Shown here in pieces: positions 17,226 through 26,254 of a stretch of 64,000 nt of DNA. The position numbers and the translations under genes are program-made. The notes below the pieces were generated by a model, which did no database searches, was not told the DNA's origin, and was given only the letters and a program-made list of their open reading frames with translations. Every line of letters starts with the position of its first letter. Position 1 is the first letter of the stretch. The DNA comes from Parvularculaceae bacterium (lineage in GTDB: Bacteria; Pseudomonadota; Alphaproteobacteria; Caulobacterales; Parvularculaceae), in assembly GCA_028280115.1 (NCBI GenBank), contig JANQMJ010000017.1:124001-188000 (forward strand), given 5' to 3'.

Positions 17226-18860
17226 TTACGTATGGTGCTCGATGTTCTGTTCGATCAGCGCCCGGTTATAGGCGGCGAGCGCCTTGACCCGCGTGAGATA
17301 GCCGACAATTACATCGCGGTCGGCGGCGTCGACCACGGGAAGGCCTTGCTCCAGCGTTTCGTTCAGCAGCGCCAGCGCTTCGCCGAGGGAATCGCGGGTT
17401 TCAATCCGGGGAGCGTCCTCGGACAGCGGCGCGCCCGGCGGCATCTTCTCCATGACATCGGCGACGCGAATGGTCTTGAGAATGACACCGTGCGGGCCTT
17501 CGGAAAGGTCATAGCCGCGCCGCGACAACTGCCAGTGAAAGAACGACCGGCCGCACAGCCACTGCACCATGAGCGTCGCAATCGCAACGGCGACCATCAG
17601 CGAAATGGTGATGCCGTATTCGCCGGTCATTTCGAACACGATCAGCGTCGTTGAAATCGGCGCGCCGAGGATCGCGCCGCTCACCGCGCCCATGCCGATC
17701 ATGGCGTAATACACGGGGCTCGCCGTCGCGCCGGGCAGCGCTTCGCCGAGGATCGCGCCGAAGGCGGCGCCGACAAAGGCGCCGATGACAATGCCGGGCG
17801 AGAAGACGCCGCCGCCGAACCGGCACGACAGGGTGACCGCCGTTGCAGCGCATTTCATGACCACCAGCACGATCAAAAGAACGATCGTGTATTCGCCCGC
17901 CAGCGCCTTGGTCACCGCTTCATAACCGACGCCGAAGACTTCCGGAAAAAACGCGCCCATCAAGCCGACGATCACGCCGCCGATGGGCGGCAGCAGCAGA
18001 TAGGAAATATTATAGCGCTGGGCGAGTTCGCGCACGCCGGTCGTCAAGTGTTTGGTCGACAACATAAACATTGCCGCAATGAGACCGCAGACAAGGCCCA
18101 GCGCCGCCGCGAGCGGCACGTCGATCGTGGCGACGGCGCCGTAATCGGGCGGCGCGAAGGCGGGAAAGTCGCCAAGGTGAATGCGCGTAATAATCGCGGC
18201 CGCAACGCTTGCTGCGGCGATCGGCCCGAACACCGACAGCGCATAGTTGCCGAGGATGACCTCAAGCGCGAAGAGAACGCCCGCGACCGGCGCGTTGAAA
18301 CTCGCCGAGACCGCCGCCGCCGCGCCGCAGCCAAGCAGCGCCCGGCGCTGTTTGGCGGTAAAACCCATATGCCGGTCGAGCAGGGAAGCGATCGCGGCCC
18401 CGAGATGCACCGCCGGGCCCTCGCGGCCGGCGCTCGCGCCGGACCCGAGCGAGACTGCCGACACCGCTGCTGCGGCGAGGCCCGCGCGCATGGATATCCG
18501 GCTTCCGGCGACGGCGCGCGCCTCGATCACGTCGGCGACCCCCTGTCCGCGGCCGTCCTTGAGCCAGTGAAAGCGGTCGGCGAGATAAAGCATCAGCGCG
18601 ACGACAAGGCCGCCGATAATCGGCGCCGCCCAGGCGCGGCCGAACCCCAGGGCCGCCGCGCCGCTGATGACCATCTCTTCGGTCTCGCCGAACGCAACGG
18701 TCGAGACTGCGTCGATGGCCATGCGAAAGGCGATGACGCCATATGCGGCGGCGACGCCGATGATGACGGCGAACAGCCAGACCCTTAAGACATCGTAACG
18801 CAGCGCATAGCGGTTCATCTTTCGCAGGAAGATCAAAATGCGCGCGACGTTCCGGGTCAT
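17226..18860 (-). CDS. CLC-family chloride channel/transporter with C-terminal CBS region
   Basis: 544 residues, about ten or more hydrophobic helices. Signature segments are GSGASAGREGPAVH (with the gating Glu near residue 147), GCGAAAAVSASFNAPVAGVLFALE, and GGGVFSPGIVIGAFVGAAFG. The usual GSGIP selectivity motif is GSGAS here, a variant common in CBS-linked CLC proteins. The last 100 residues form a CBS-type regulatory domain (RVADVMEKMPPGAP, LPVVDAADRDVIVGYLTR). It could be a Cl-/H+ antiporter or a channel; sequence alone does not decide. It is divergent from the GlnE-like gene. Confidence 0.92.
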   Translation of the reverse strand: MTRNVARILIFLRKMNRYALRYDVLRVWLFAVIIGVAAAYGVIAFRMAIDAVSTVAFGETEEMVISGAAALGFGRAWAAPIIGGLVVALMLYLADRFHWLKDGRGQGVADVIEARAVAGSRISMRAGLAAAAVSAVSLGSGASAGREGPAVHLGAAIASLLDRHMGFTAKQRRALLGCGAAAAVSASFNAPVAGVLFALEVILGNYALSVFGPIAAASVAAAIITRIHLGDFPAFAPPDYGAVATIDVPLAAALGLVCGLIAAMFMLSTKHLTTGVRELAQRYNISYLLLPPIGGVIVGLMGAFFPEVFGVGYEAVTKALAGEYTIVLLIVLVVMKCAATAVTLSCRFGGGVFSPGIVIGAFVGAAFGAILGEALPGATASPVYYAMIGMGAVSGAILGAPISTTLIVFEMTGEYGITISLMVAVAIATLMVQWLCGRSFFHWQLSRRGYDLSEGPHGVILKTIRVADVMEKMPPGAPLSEDAPRIETRDSLGEALALLNETLEQGLPVVDAADRDVIVGYLTRVKALAAYNRALIEQNIEHHT

Positions 18861-18989
18861 GACGATCAGGTGAGCGTTAAGGAAAATCGTTCATATCAGC
18901 ATTTAGCTGCAAGTCTAAATGTCACGACGGGATTAACGGCGCATTCATCCCGCTTTGGCACCATTCACGCTCTTCGTTCGACCTATGAA

Positions 18990-21815
18990 ATGGTGACCAT
19001 CATGGCTGCTTCCGGCGCGCGTTCGCCCCGCGATCAAGGCGACAGAATCGATCCGTCGCGGGCGGCGGCGGCGCTGGCGCGATGGCGCCGCGCGGTCGCC
19101 GAAGCCATGGGCCAGGATCCCGGCGCGCCGCTCGATCAACCGGACCGACGGTTGCTGATGTTGCGGGTCTTCGGCGCGACGCGCCGGCTCGGCGAATTGT
19201 GCATGACCCATCCCGGCGCGGCCGCCGCGGCGCTGATGGAAGGTCCTTCGCCGGTGCTCGCCGAAGCAGCGCGCGATCTTGCCGGCCTGAATGGCGGCGT
19301 TGGCGGGCCCGATGCGGTCCATGCCGCCTTGGCGCCGCTCAAAAACCGCGCCGACATCGCCATCGCCCTGGCCGAACTGGGCGGGCGCTGGAGCGTCGCT
19401 GAAGCGACCGCGGCGCGGGTCGATTTCGCCGAGCGGTTGGCGGATACGGCGCTGCACTGGCTGGTGCGCGCGGCGGTCAAGCGCGGCGAACTTACGGTTG
19501 AAGACGCAGACAATATCATGAAGGGCGTGTTCATGGTCGCCGGCGGCGATTTCGCCCATGAAGATCTTGCGCCCTACGGCCCGCTCGACATCATCATTCT
19601 TTATGACGAAGAGACGTTTTCCGGTCCGGCTGCGCGCGGCGCCGACCGTGTCTTCGTGCGCATCGGCGCGGAGTTTCGCGAAGCCTTCGAAGGCAAGCCT
19701 GGCGATTATCCGCTGTTCGCGCTCAAGACGCCGCTCGGTTCGGGGGTCGGCGGCGCCGGCTACGCCGACGGCGCAGCGCGCGTGCGCAGCGTCGCCGAAG
19801 GGCCTCAGGCGCAGTCTTTAAAAGCCTGGCTCGCCACGGCGCGCATCGTCGCTGGCGACCGGACCGCCGGCGGACAGTTTCTTGAAACGATTGAAAATCT
19901 CGTCTGGGGCGGCGCATCCGGCTTTTCCGAAGAACTGCGCGAAACCCTCGGCAAGGAAAGCGACGATCCGCGCACGGCGTTCCAGCGCATCGCCGCGCTT
20001 TGCCGTCTCGCCATCGGCGGGGTGCGTCCGGTGTTTCGCATCGCGTCCGGGCGGGAGGTGTTTGACACCGCCGCGCGATCGCGCGTCCTGTCGCAGGATG
20101 CGGCGCGCCGCCTGGCGGCCGGCGAAGAGCTCGCTCACATCGTCGTGTCGCGCGCGCAGATGATGAAAGGCTCAACGTCGATCGATATCGTTCGCGAAGA
20201 CGAACAACAGGCGCTGGCGCTGCTGTGCGGATATTCCGCTTACGATGCACTGATCGCCGCGCTCGACGGCGCCCGCATTGACGCGCGCAACACGCTCGAC
20301 GCCATGACCCGCGGTCCGCAACGGGAAATCGAACTTTACAAATCCGGCAGCGAGGAAGACCAGGACGCCGACAAGCTGGAGGATCTTGGATTCGTCAATG
20401 GCGAAAGCCTGTCGGCGGCGGTCGACGAATGGGCGCGCCGCGCCTCCAGCCAGGGCGGCGAGATGCGTTTTTCCGCGCATGCGCCGGGCCTTCTGTCCGC
20501 ATTTGGCGAAACCCAGCGGCCCAATGAGGCTTTCCGTCTGTTCGATGCGCTGGTCGGCAATACCAGCAAGGATGCGGATATCTTCTCGATTGTCGGCGAG
20601 CATGCCTCCCAGCGCGATGCGCTGGTCGATGCGCTGGGCTGTTTTTCCGGCGCGGTCTCGCCGCTCACCGAAAACGAAACCGCCGCCCAGGCGTTTTTCG
20701 AAACGCCCGGCGCGCAAACGCCTCAGAGCGGCGCCGAATGGATCGGGCGCAATCCGCCGCCGCCGGTGAAAAAGGAAACGCCCCTGGCTGCATTTACCGC
20801 CTGGCGGCGCGAAACCATCGCCCGGGTCGCGCTGACCGCCGCAAGCGGCGCCGGCTCGTTCGATGCGGCGGCCGAGGCGCTGGAAGACATTCACCTGCGC
20901 ACGCTTGGCGATATTTTCGATCTCGCGCGGGCGACCGCGCCGGCGGATGAAGGCGCCGCCGGCGATAAGATCGCCTTACATGTCTTTAACGGCGCAGGCG
21001 CGCATCTGCCCGGCGCGGCGACCCATCTCGGCTTTATCGCCGGCGCAAAGCTCGGCGAGGCGGGAGAAGCGTTCGTCAAGCGCTATCTGCAAATGCTCGA
21101 CGAGTTGGGCGAGGGCGTGTTCGCCGTGACCCTGGACGCCTCGCACCGGCCGCAGGGCGTGGCCGGTCCGCTCGCGCCGGATCTTAAAACGTTCAAAATG
21201 TATGTGCAGTCCGAAGCCGTCGCCCATGATCAGATCATGCTCGCGCGCGGGCGCGTCATCGCCGGCGAGAACAAGATCGCCCAAAAGGCGCGCGAGGCGC
21301 TGCGCGGCGCGGTATCGGGCGCACGGCGCGCCGACGTTCTGTTCCGCGATCTCGACCGCGCCCGGGCCCAGCGCATGCGGCGCGAACGGCCTGCGTCCGA
21401 GTGGGACATCGACCGGCTGGAAGGCGGCCGCCTCGACGTCGAGCTGGTCATCAGCACCCTGATTTATCGCCATGCGCCGGCGCATCCCTTCGTGCAGGAA
21501 TTGAGCGTCCATGAGGCGCTTGACGCCATGGCGCGCTCCAGCCTGATCCCGGAGGAGACCGTCAAGGCGCTTCAATCCGCGCGGGCCTTCTGGACCCGGT
21601 TGCAGGTGGTGCGCGCGCTCGCGCAATGGAGCGATCCGGTTCGCGCCCCGGCGCGCCCGCGCTTTAGCCGGCTGATCGCCCGCGCGGCGGGGGTTGAGAA
21701 ATTCGATCAGATCCGTCCGCTGATGCGCGGCTACGGCGACGATGTCTCGCGGCTTTACGCCCAACTCGTGCTCGGCCGGCCGGCGCTCAACGTCGTCACC
21801 CAGGCCGCGGGTTAG
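18990..21815 (+). CDS. GlnE-like glutamine synthetase adenylyltransferase homologue lacking catalytic aspartates
   Basis: About 941 residues, the usual GlnE length. GlnE adds or removes AMP on glutamine synthetase with two nucleotidyltransferase halves. Both halves can be traced: ATARIVAGDRTAGGQFLETI in the first and LDASHRPQGVAGPLAP followed by DQIMLARGRVIAGE in the second. The metal-binding G-S-D-x-D motif is damaged in both. In half one it reads PYGPLDIIILYD, keeping only the second Asp (about residue 200). In half two it reads PGAATHLGFIAG (about 674-685), with no Asp at all. The frame opens at GTG 18870, but the first 40 residues look uncoded; ATG 18990 or 19002 is likelier. It may act as a binding or regulatory protein. 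Confidence 0.8.
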   Translation: MVTIMAASGARSPRDQGDRIDPSRAAAALARWRRAVAEAMGQDPGAPLDQPDRRLLMLRVFGATRRLGELCMTHPGAAAAALMEGPSPVLAEAARDLAGLNGGVGGPDAVHAALAPLKNRADIAIALAELGGRWSVAEATAARVDFAERLADTALHWLVRAAVKRGELTVEDADNIMKGVFMVAGGDFAHEDLAPYGPLDIIILYDEETFSGPAARGADRVFVRIGAEFREAFEGKPGDYPLFALKTPLGSGVGGAGYADGAARVRSVAEGPQAQSLKAWLATARIVAGDRTAGGQFLETIENLVWGGASGFSEELRETLGKESDDPRTAFQRIAALCRLAIGGVRPVFRIASGREVFDTAARSRVLSQDAARRLAAGEELAHIVVSRAQMMKGSTSIDIVREDEQQALALLCGYSAYDALIAALDGARIDARNTLDAMTRGPQREIELYKSGSEEDQDADKLEDLGFVNGESLSAAVDEWARRASSQGGEMRFSAHAPGLLSAFGETQRPNEAFRLFDALVGNTSKDADIFSIVGEHASQRDALVDALGCFSGAVSPLTENETAAQAFFETPGAQTPQSGAEWIGRNPPPPVKKETPLAAFTAWRRETIARVALTAASGAGSFDAAAEALEDIHLRTLGDIFDLARATAPADEGAAGDKIALHVFNGAGAHLPGAATHLGFIAGAKLGEAGEAFVKRYLQMLDELGEGVFAVTLDASHRPQGVAGPLAPDLKTFKMYVQSEAVAHDQIMLARGRVIAGENKIAQKAREALRGAVSGARRADVLFRDLDRARAQRMRRERPASEWDIDRLEGGRLDVELVISTLIYRHAPAHPFVQELSVHEALDAMARSSLIPEETVKALQSARAFWTRLQVVRALAQWSDPVRAPARPRFSRLIARAAGVEKFDQIRPLMRGYGDDVSRLYAQLVLGRPALNVVTQAAG

Positions 21816-22033
21816 TCGCGCGCCTTCAGCCGCTCCAGTGCGTATACCCTAAGCGCCGACGCCAGCCCCGGCGGCGGGCTTTCTTTCAGCCGCGCGCGGT
21901 CGATCTCGCCGATCAGATCGGGCAGGGTGCGCCGATCCTCTCCGGCGAAGCCTTCCAGCGCCGTCCAGAATTCTTCTTCGAGCGATACGCTGGTGCGGTG
22001 GCCTTTGAGCGTGATCGAGCGTTTTTGCATCAT
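21812..22033 (-). CDS. Ribbon-helix-helix domain protein
   Basis: 73 residues. KRSITLKGHRTSVSLEEEFW is the beta strand and first helix of a ribbon-helix-helix domain of the small alphaproteobacterial type, followed by LPDLIGEIDRARL. Such proteins may bind DNA as dimers; targets are unknown. Its stop overlaps the end of the GlnE-like gene by three to four bases, tail to tail. Confidence 0.78.
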   Translation of the reverse strand: MMQKRSITLKGHRTSVSLEEEFWTALEGFAGEDRRTLPDLIGEIDRARLKESPPPGLASALRVYALERLKARD

Positions 22034-22108
22034 GAATGAAACAGGCTCCGCCTCCAGCCGGAGACGAAGCCCGTTCGCTTGGAAAATTCAAGACTGCGCG
22101 GCGAAAGG

Positions 22109-22330
22109 TTAATGTTTCGCCCAGTCGTCGAGGCCATGGCTGCGGATCTTCGAGGTCGCCAGCGTCACGCCGTCGATAATGCCGGCCATATGCGAGACCG
22201 CTTCAGCCTCGGCGCTGGAAAGATCTGCGCCGAGCGCCTTATAGAGCGTCTCGATATCGACATTATGTGCGAACAGAAACTGCGCCAGCAAAAGCCGCAA
22301 CTGGCTGTCGGAAGGTGTGTTATCGGCCAT
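22109..22330 (-). CDS. Small hypothetical protein
   Basis: 73 residues from ATG at 22330, with AAGGA about 13 bases upstream; an in-frame start 25 codons earlier is possible but its residues look uncoded. The protein is acidic and predicted mostly helical (LRLLLAQFLFAHNVDIETLY, then SAEAEAVSHMAGIIDGV). No membrane segment, no motif I recognise. It lies on the same strand as fumC and the ribbon-helix-helix gene, between them. Confidence 0.6.
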   Translation of the reverse strand: MADNTPSDSQLRLLLAQFLFAHNVDIETLYKALGADLSSAEAEAVSHMAGIIDGVTLATSKIRSHGLDDWAKH

Positions 22331-22444
22331 CCTGATCCATCCTTGTTCCGTGTAATCCCAGGCGCGAAAACGCGCTCGGCGGGAGAATAGCAAGAACCGG
22401 TCCATCCCGCCCGACGGACAATGATGGTTAATGCGCCTGCGCGG

Positions 22445-23836
22445 TTAATTCGGCGAAATCATTTTTTCCGGCCGCACGATGCGGTCGTATTCCTCCGCGC
22501 TGACGAAGCCGAGCCGGACGGCTTCCTCGCGCAGGGTTGTGCCGTTTTTGTGCGCCGCCTTGGCAATTTTCGTCGCGTTGTCGTAACCGATCGCCGGCGC
22601 CAGCGCGGTCACCAGCATGAGCGAGCGTTCCATCAGTTCCTTGATGCGGGCCTCATCGGCGGCGATGCCGGCGGCGCATCGGTCGGAAAAGCTGCTTGCC
22701 GCATCGGCGAGCAGCCGGATCGACTGCAAAACGTTAAAGGCGATGACGGGCTTGAACACATTCAGCTCGAAATGGCCCTGGCTGCCGGCGAAGGCGACTG
22801 TCGCATTGTTGCCCATGATTTGGGCGCACACCATGGTCAGCGCCTCGCACTGGGTCGGATTGACCTTGCCCGGCATGATCGACGAGCCCGGCTCGTTTTC
22901 CGGCAGGCTGATTTCGCCGAGACCGGAACGCGGGCCGGAGCCGAGCAGCCTGATGTCGTTGGCGATCTTGAACAGGCTGACGGCGATTTCGTTGAGCGCG
23001 CCATGGGCTTCGACCATGGCGTCATGGGTCGCCAGCGCTTCGAATTTGTTCGGCGCGGTAACGAAAGGCAGTTTGGTGTAGGCGGCGACTTCCTCGGCGA
23101 ATTTTTCCGCAAAGCCCGGCTTTGTATTAAGGCCGGTGCCGACGGCGGTGCCCCCCTGGGCCAGGGCGTAAAGCCGCGGCAAGACGCCTTCGGCGCGCGC
23201 GGCGCCGTTTTCGACCATGGCGACATAGCCGGAAAATTCCTGTCCCAGCGTCAGGGGCGTTGCATCCTGCAGATGGGTGCGGCCGATCTTGATAATGTCT
23301 TTAAACGCTTCGGCCTTGTCGTTGAGGGCGTTGCGAAGTTTCTGTAGCGCCGGCAGCAGGCGATGAACGATTTCCTCCGCCGCGGCGATATGCATCGCGG
23401 TTGGAAACGTATCGTTCGACGACTGGCTGCGATTGACGTGGTCGTTGGGATGAACGGGATCTTTCGATCCGATCTCGCCGCCGAGAATTTCTATGGCGCG
23501 GTTGGCGACGACTTCATTGGCGTTCATGTTCGACTGGGTGCCGGAGCCGGTCTGCCACACCGACAGCGGGAAATGATCGTCGAGCTTGCCTTCGGCGACT
23601 TCACCGGCGGCCTGAATGACGGCTTCGCCGATCTTCGGATCGAGATTGTCCAGCGCCAGATTGGCGCGCGCCGCGCACCGCTTGACGACGCCGAGGGCGC
23701 GGATCAGCGGCGGGGCCATGGTCTCGGTCCCGATCGGAAAGTTGATCAGCGAACGCGCCGACTGGGCGCCGTAATATTTGTCCGCCGGCACGTTAAGCTC
23801 GCCGAAACTGTCGGATTCGGTGCGTGTTTTGGTCAT
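22445..23836 (-). CDS. fumC: Class II fumarate hydratase
   Basis: Interconverts fumarate and malate in the citric acid cycle, as a cytoplasmic tetramer without iron. 463 residues, normal length. Substrate-binding signatures are visible: [50 protein letters not shown], and the family signature [11 protein letters not shown] with its catalytic Ser. The ATG at 23836 fits typical N-termini ([21 protein letters not shown] without the first residue). It is divergent from the next gene, with 158 bases between starts. Confidence 0.97.
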   Translation of the reverse strand: MTKTRTESDSFGELNVPADKYYGAQSARSLINFPIGTETMAPPLIRALGVVKRCAARANLALDNLDPKIGEAVIQAAGEVAEGKLDDHFPLSVWQTGSGTQSNMNANEVVANRAIEILGGEIGSKDPVHPNDHVNRSQSSNDTFPTAMHIAAAEEIVHRLLPALQKLRNALNDKAEAFKDIIKIGRTHLQDATPLTLGQEFSGYVAMVENGAARAEGVLPRLYALAQGGTAVGTGLNTKPGFAEKFAEEVAAYTKLPFVTAPNKFEALATHDAMVEAHGALNEIAVSLFKIANDIRLLGSGPRSGLGEISLPENEPGSSIMPGKVNPTQCEALTMVCAQIMGNNATVAFAGSQGHFELNVFKPVIAFNVLQSIRLLADAASSFSDRCAAGIAADEARIKELMERSLMLVTALAPAIGYDNATKIAKAAHKNGTTLREEAVRLGFVSAEEYDRIVRPEKMISPN

Positions 23837-23994
23837 CGGCGGGCCTCTTTGAGCGGGAGTTTCATCGCATTTCGGATGTAGCCAGCGCGGCGGGCGGGCG
23901 CAAGGCGACCCGCCTCAGCGCTAAGGCCCGCGGGGCCGCTTTTCGTTAAAATCGCCGAAAGGATTCGCCGCCATGCTTTCGCGCAAGGCCCCCC

Positions 23995-25536
23995 ATGAAC
24001 GAGCCCATGAACAACGCTCCCTCCGCTGCAACCATGACGCCCGGCCGCGCCGGCGCGGCGCACGCATGGCTGTCGGCCTCGCCGGCCCAGCGGCTGCGCG
24101 CGCTGATCGGCGCCGTCGCCGGTTTTGCGTTGGCGTTGGCCTTGACCAGCGCGGGCGCGGACATGCTCAACGACGCCGATACGCTCTGGCATATCGCCGT
24201 GGGCCGCGACATCTGGCTGAGCAAAAGCTTTCCCCATGTGGACCTCTATTCCCACAGCTTCGCCGGCGAGCCGTGGATCGCCAAGGAATGGCTCTCGCAG
24301 ATCCTGCTTTATGGCGCCTACGCCGCCGGGGGCTGGAACGGCGTCGTGGTTTTGACCATCGCGGTCATGCTGGCGGTGTTCGGCCAGCTCTATTTTGCGC
24401 TGTCATCGCGGATCAAGCCGATCGTCGCCGCCGGGCTCGCCGTCGCCGCGGTCGGGATCTGTTCGACGGTGGTGCTGGCGCGGCCGCATATTCTTGTCCT
24501 GCCGTTCGTCTTTTTGTTCGTCTGGCAATCCTGGCGCGCCGCGGAGGAGGGACGCGCGCCGTCATTCTGGCTGTTGGCGGCGATGTGCCTGTGGTCGAAC
24601 ATGCATGCCAGCTTCACCTTCGGCTTCGTCGCGGCGGGGCTGGCGTTTTTGCACTACCTCTTTGAACATCGACAATTCCGGTCCGGCCAGACCTATCGAT
24701 GGATCGCGTTTTTGGCGCTGTGCCCGGTTGCGTCGATCATCCATCCCTATGGCGTCGAGGCGATCTGGTCGACCATTTCCATCGCGCAAAGCCAGGCGCT
24801 GCCCTATGTCCTCGAATGGCGCGCATTTTCCATGAGCAAGGACATCGTTCCCGGACTGATCATCCTCGGATCGATCGGCGCGGCGCTGGCGAGCGGCCTG
24901 CGCGTCAGGCTTGTCGCGGCGGCGTTCATCTGCCTTCTCCTCTATATGTATTTCACCCATATGCGGTTCCTCTATCTCTTGTTTATCCTGTCGCCGGCGC
25001 TGCTCGTCAAAGACGTTGCGGCGCGGTTTCCGGCGATCGGTGTCGAGCGCTGGAGGGGGGAAATTTCGCAATCGGAGTTCGAACGCGCGCTTGTAAAATA
25101 CGCGCCGCCCGCGATCGCGGTTTGCGCCGCCGCCCTTGGCGTGCTGCTGATCGCCGCCTTGAGCGTTGCGAAATGGGCGCCGGAGCGGACCTATCCCATC
25201 GCGGCGATCAATGCGGCGCGCGCGGCGGCTCTGAGCGGCAATGTCATGAACTTTTATAATTTCGGCGGCGCGCTGATTTTCGAGGGCGTGCCGACCTTTG
25301 TCGACGGCCGCGCCGACCGGCTCTATCAGCAAGGCTTCATCCCCGATATCGACAAGGCAAGGCGCGGCGACCGCGACATCTTTGAGCGCCAGCTTGAACG
25401 ATACGATATCGCCTGGACGATGTTGCCGCCGGCGGACAAGCGCGTGGCGATGCTCGATGAAACGCCTGGATGGACGCGCATCTATGAAGACGAACGCGCC
25501 GTCGTTCATGCGCGCCGCGAGGCGGGCAAGCGTTAA
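23995..25536 (+). CDS. Polytopic membrane protein, probably a GT-C-type glycosyltransferase fold
   Basis: 513 residues with about ten hydrophobic segments and a soluble C-terminal part. The first periplasmic loop reads NDADTLWHIAVGRDIW, then YSHSFAGEPWIAKEWLSQ; near the end there is VPTFVDGRADRLY. An acidic first loop with a long membrane bundle is the layout of GT-C enzymes that use lipid-linked sugars, and proteins with this D-x-x-WH loop belong to that group. Donor and acceptor are unknown. Its final three codons and stop (AAG CGT TAA) lie inside or beside a solo end of the mobile element found at secD, so the C-terminus may have been created by an insertion. Confidence 0.72.
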   Translation: MNEPMNNAPSAATMTPGRAGAAHAWLSASPAQRLRALIGAVAGFALALALTSAGADMLNDADTLWHIAVGRDIWLSKSFPHVDLYSHSFAGEPWIAKEWLSQILLYGAYAAGGWNGVVVLTIAVMLAVFGQLYFALSSRIKPIVAAGLAVAAVGICSTVVLARPHILVLPFVFLFVWQSWRAAEEGRAPSFWLLAAMCLWSNMHASFTFGFVAAGLAFLHYLFEHRQFRSGQTYRWIAFLALCPVASIIHPYGVEAIWSTISIAQSQALPYVLEWRAFSMSKDIVPGLIILGSIGAALASGLRVRLVAAAFICLLLYMYFTHMRFLYLLFILSPALLVKDVAARFPAIGVERWRGEISQSEFERALVKYAPPAIAVCAAALGVLLIAALSVAKWAPERTYPIAAINAARAAALSGNVMNFYNFGGALIFEGVPTFVDGRADRLYQQGFIPDIDKARRGDRDIFERQLERYDIAWTMLPPADKRVAMLDETPGWTRIYEDERAVVHARREAGKR

Positions 25537-25551
25537 ATAGAAACTACAGCC
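25531..25551. repeat. Solo end of the secD-type mobile element
   Basis: CGTTAAATAGAAACTACAGC plus C matches the right end of the 266-bp element (14583-14603) at 20 of 21 bases, and the match extends to AAG before it and TAG after it. The flanking TA at 25552-25553 is present. No partner end is found nearby, so this is a relic. It contains the stop codon of the upstream membrane protein. Confidence 0.75.
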
Positions 25552-25557
25552 TAGCGG

Positions 25558-26058
25558 CTATTTCTTGCGAAAAGCGTCGAGACTGACGACATCGGCGCTC
25601 TCACCCTCTTTTTTCTCGGGCTCGGCGTCGGGTTTTTCGTCCGGCGTTTCCTGTTCCGGCGCCGGTTCGGGCTCGCCTGAAATATTCGCGGCGGATTCGC
25701 TTTCTTCGAACCGCAGTCCGAACTGCACGCTGGGATCGGCGAAGTTGGCGACGGCGTCGTAGGGAATGTTAAGGCGGGCTTCCTTGCCTTTGAACCACAG
25801 CGTGACGGCAAAGCCTTGTTCCGTCACATTCAGGTCCTCGAACTGGTGCTGCAGTACGATGGTCATGCGTTCGGGATAGTCTTCCAGAAGGTGATCGGGA
25901 ATCTGAACGCCGGGCGCCGTGGTCAGGAACTCGATATAGAAATGGTGCTCGCCGGGCGCGTCGCCGAGTTCGGCGACCATGCTGAGCACATTGCGCATGA
26001 TCCCGCGCAACGCCTGCTGCATCAGATAACCGTAATCGAGTTCGACGTCTTCTTTCAC
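25558..26058 (-). CDS. sspB: ClpXP adaptor SspB (alphaproteobacterial type)
   Basis: 166 residues. SspB binds the SsrA tag on unfinished proteins and hands them to the ClpXP protease. The N-terminal domain (YGYLMQQALRGIMRNVL, then HHFYIEFLTTAPGVQIP and VLQHQFEDLNV) is that of the alpha-type adaptor. A charged, proline-rich linker of about 40 residues follows, ending in VVSLDAFRKK, the conserved tail that docks on ClpX. The tmRNA gene that makes the tag lies about 200 bases upstream on the same strand. Confidence 0.93.
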   Translation of the reverse strand: MKEDVELDYGYLMQQALRGIMRNVLSMVAELGDAPGEHHFYIEFLTTAPGVQIPDHLLEDYPERMTIVLQHQFEDLNVTEQGFAVTLWFKGKEARLNIPYDAVANFADPSVQFGLRFEESESAANISGEPEPAPEQETPDEKPDAEPEKKEGESADVVSLDAFRKK

Positions 26059-26254
26059 GCTTGCAGCCCTGGTTCTTGGCAGCCCTGGTTCTTGAAGGAA
26101 GCGTTTTAGCCTTCTTGCGATGAGAACGCTACATGGCGGCTGAAAGCGACAGTTTTCGGTAAAATGAAAACAGCGCCCGCCCCAGCCGGATAATAAGCCT
26201 GTGGAAATCTGAAAAAGAAAATCCCGGCTTCTGTTGCCAGGCGCCGGGGGGCCC

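Noticed and set aside
18870-18989. First 40 codons of the GlnE-like frame (GTG start)
   Set aside because: The residues look uncoded and the segment would remove nearly all space for promoters between it and the divergent CLC gene; a start at 18990 or 19002 is preferred.
24562-25509. Antisense open frame of 315 codons over the membrane protein after fumC
   Set aside because: The plus frame has regular membrane segments and a conserved loop; the antisense product is a charged shadow.
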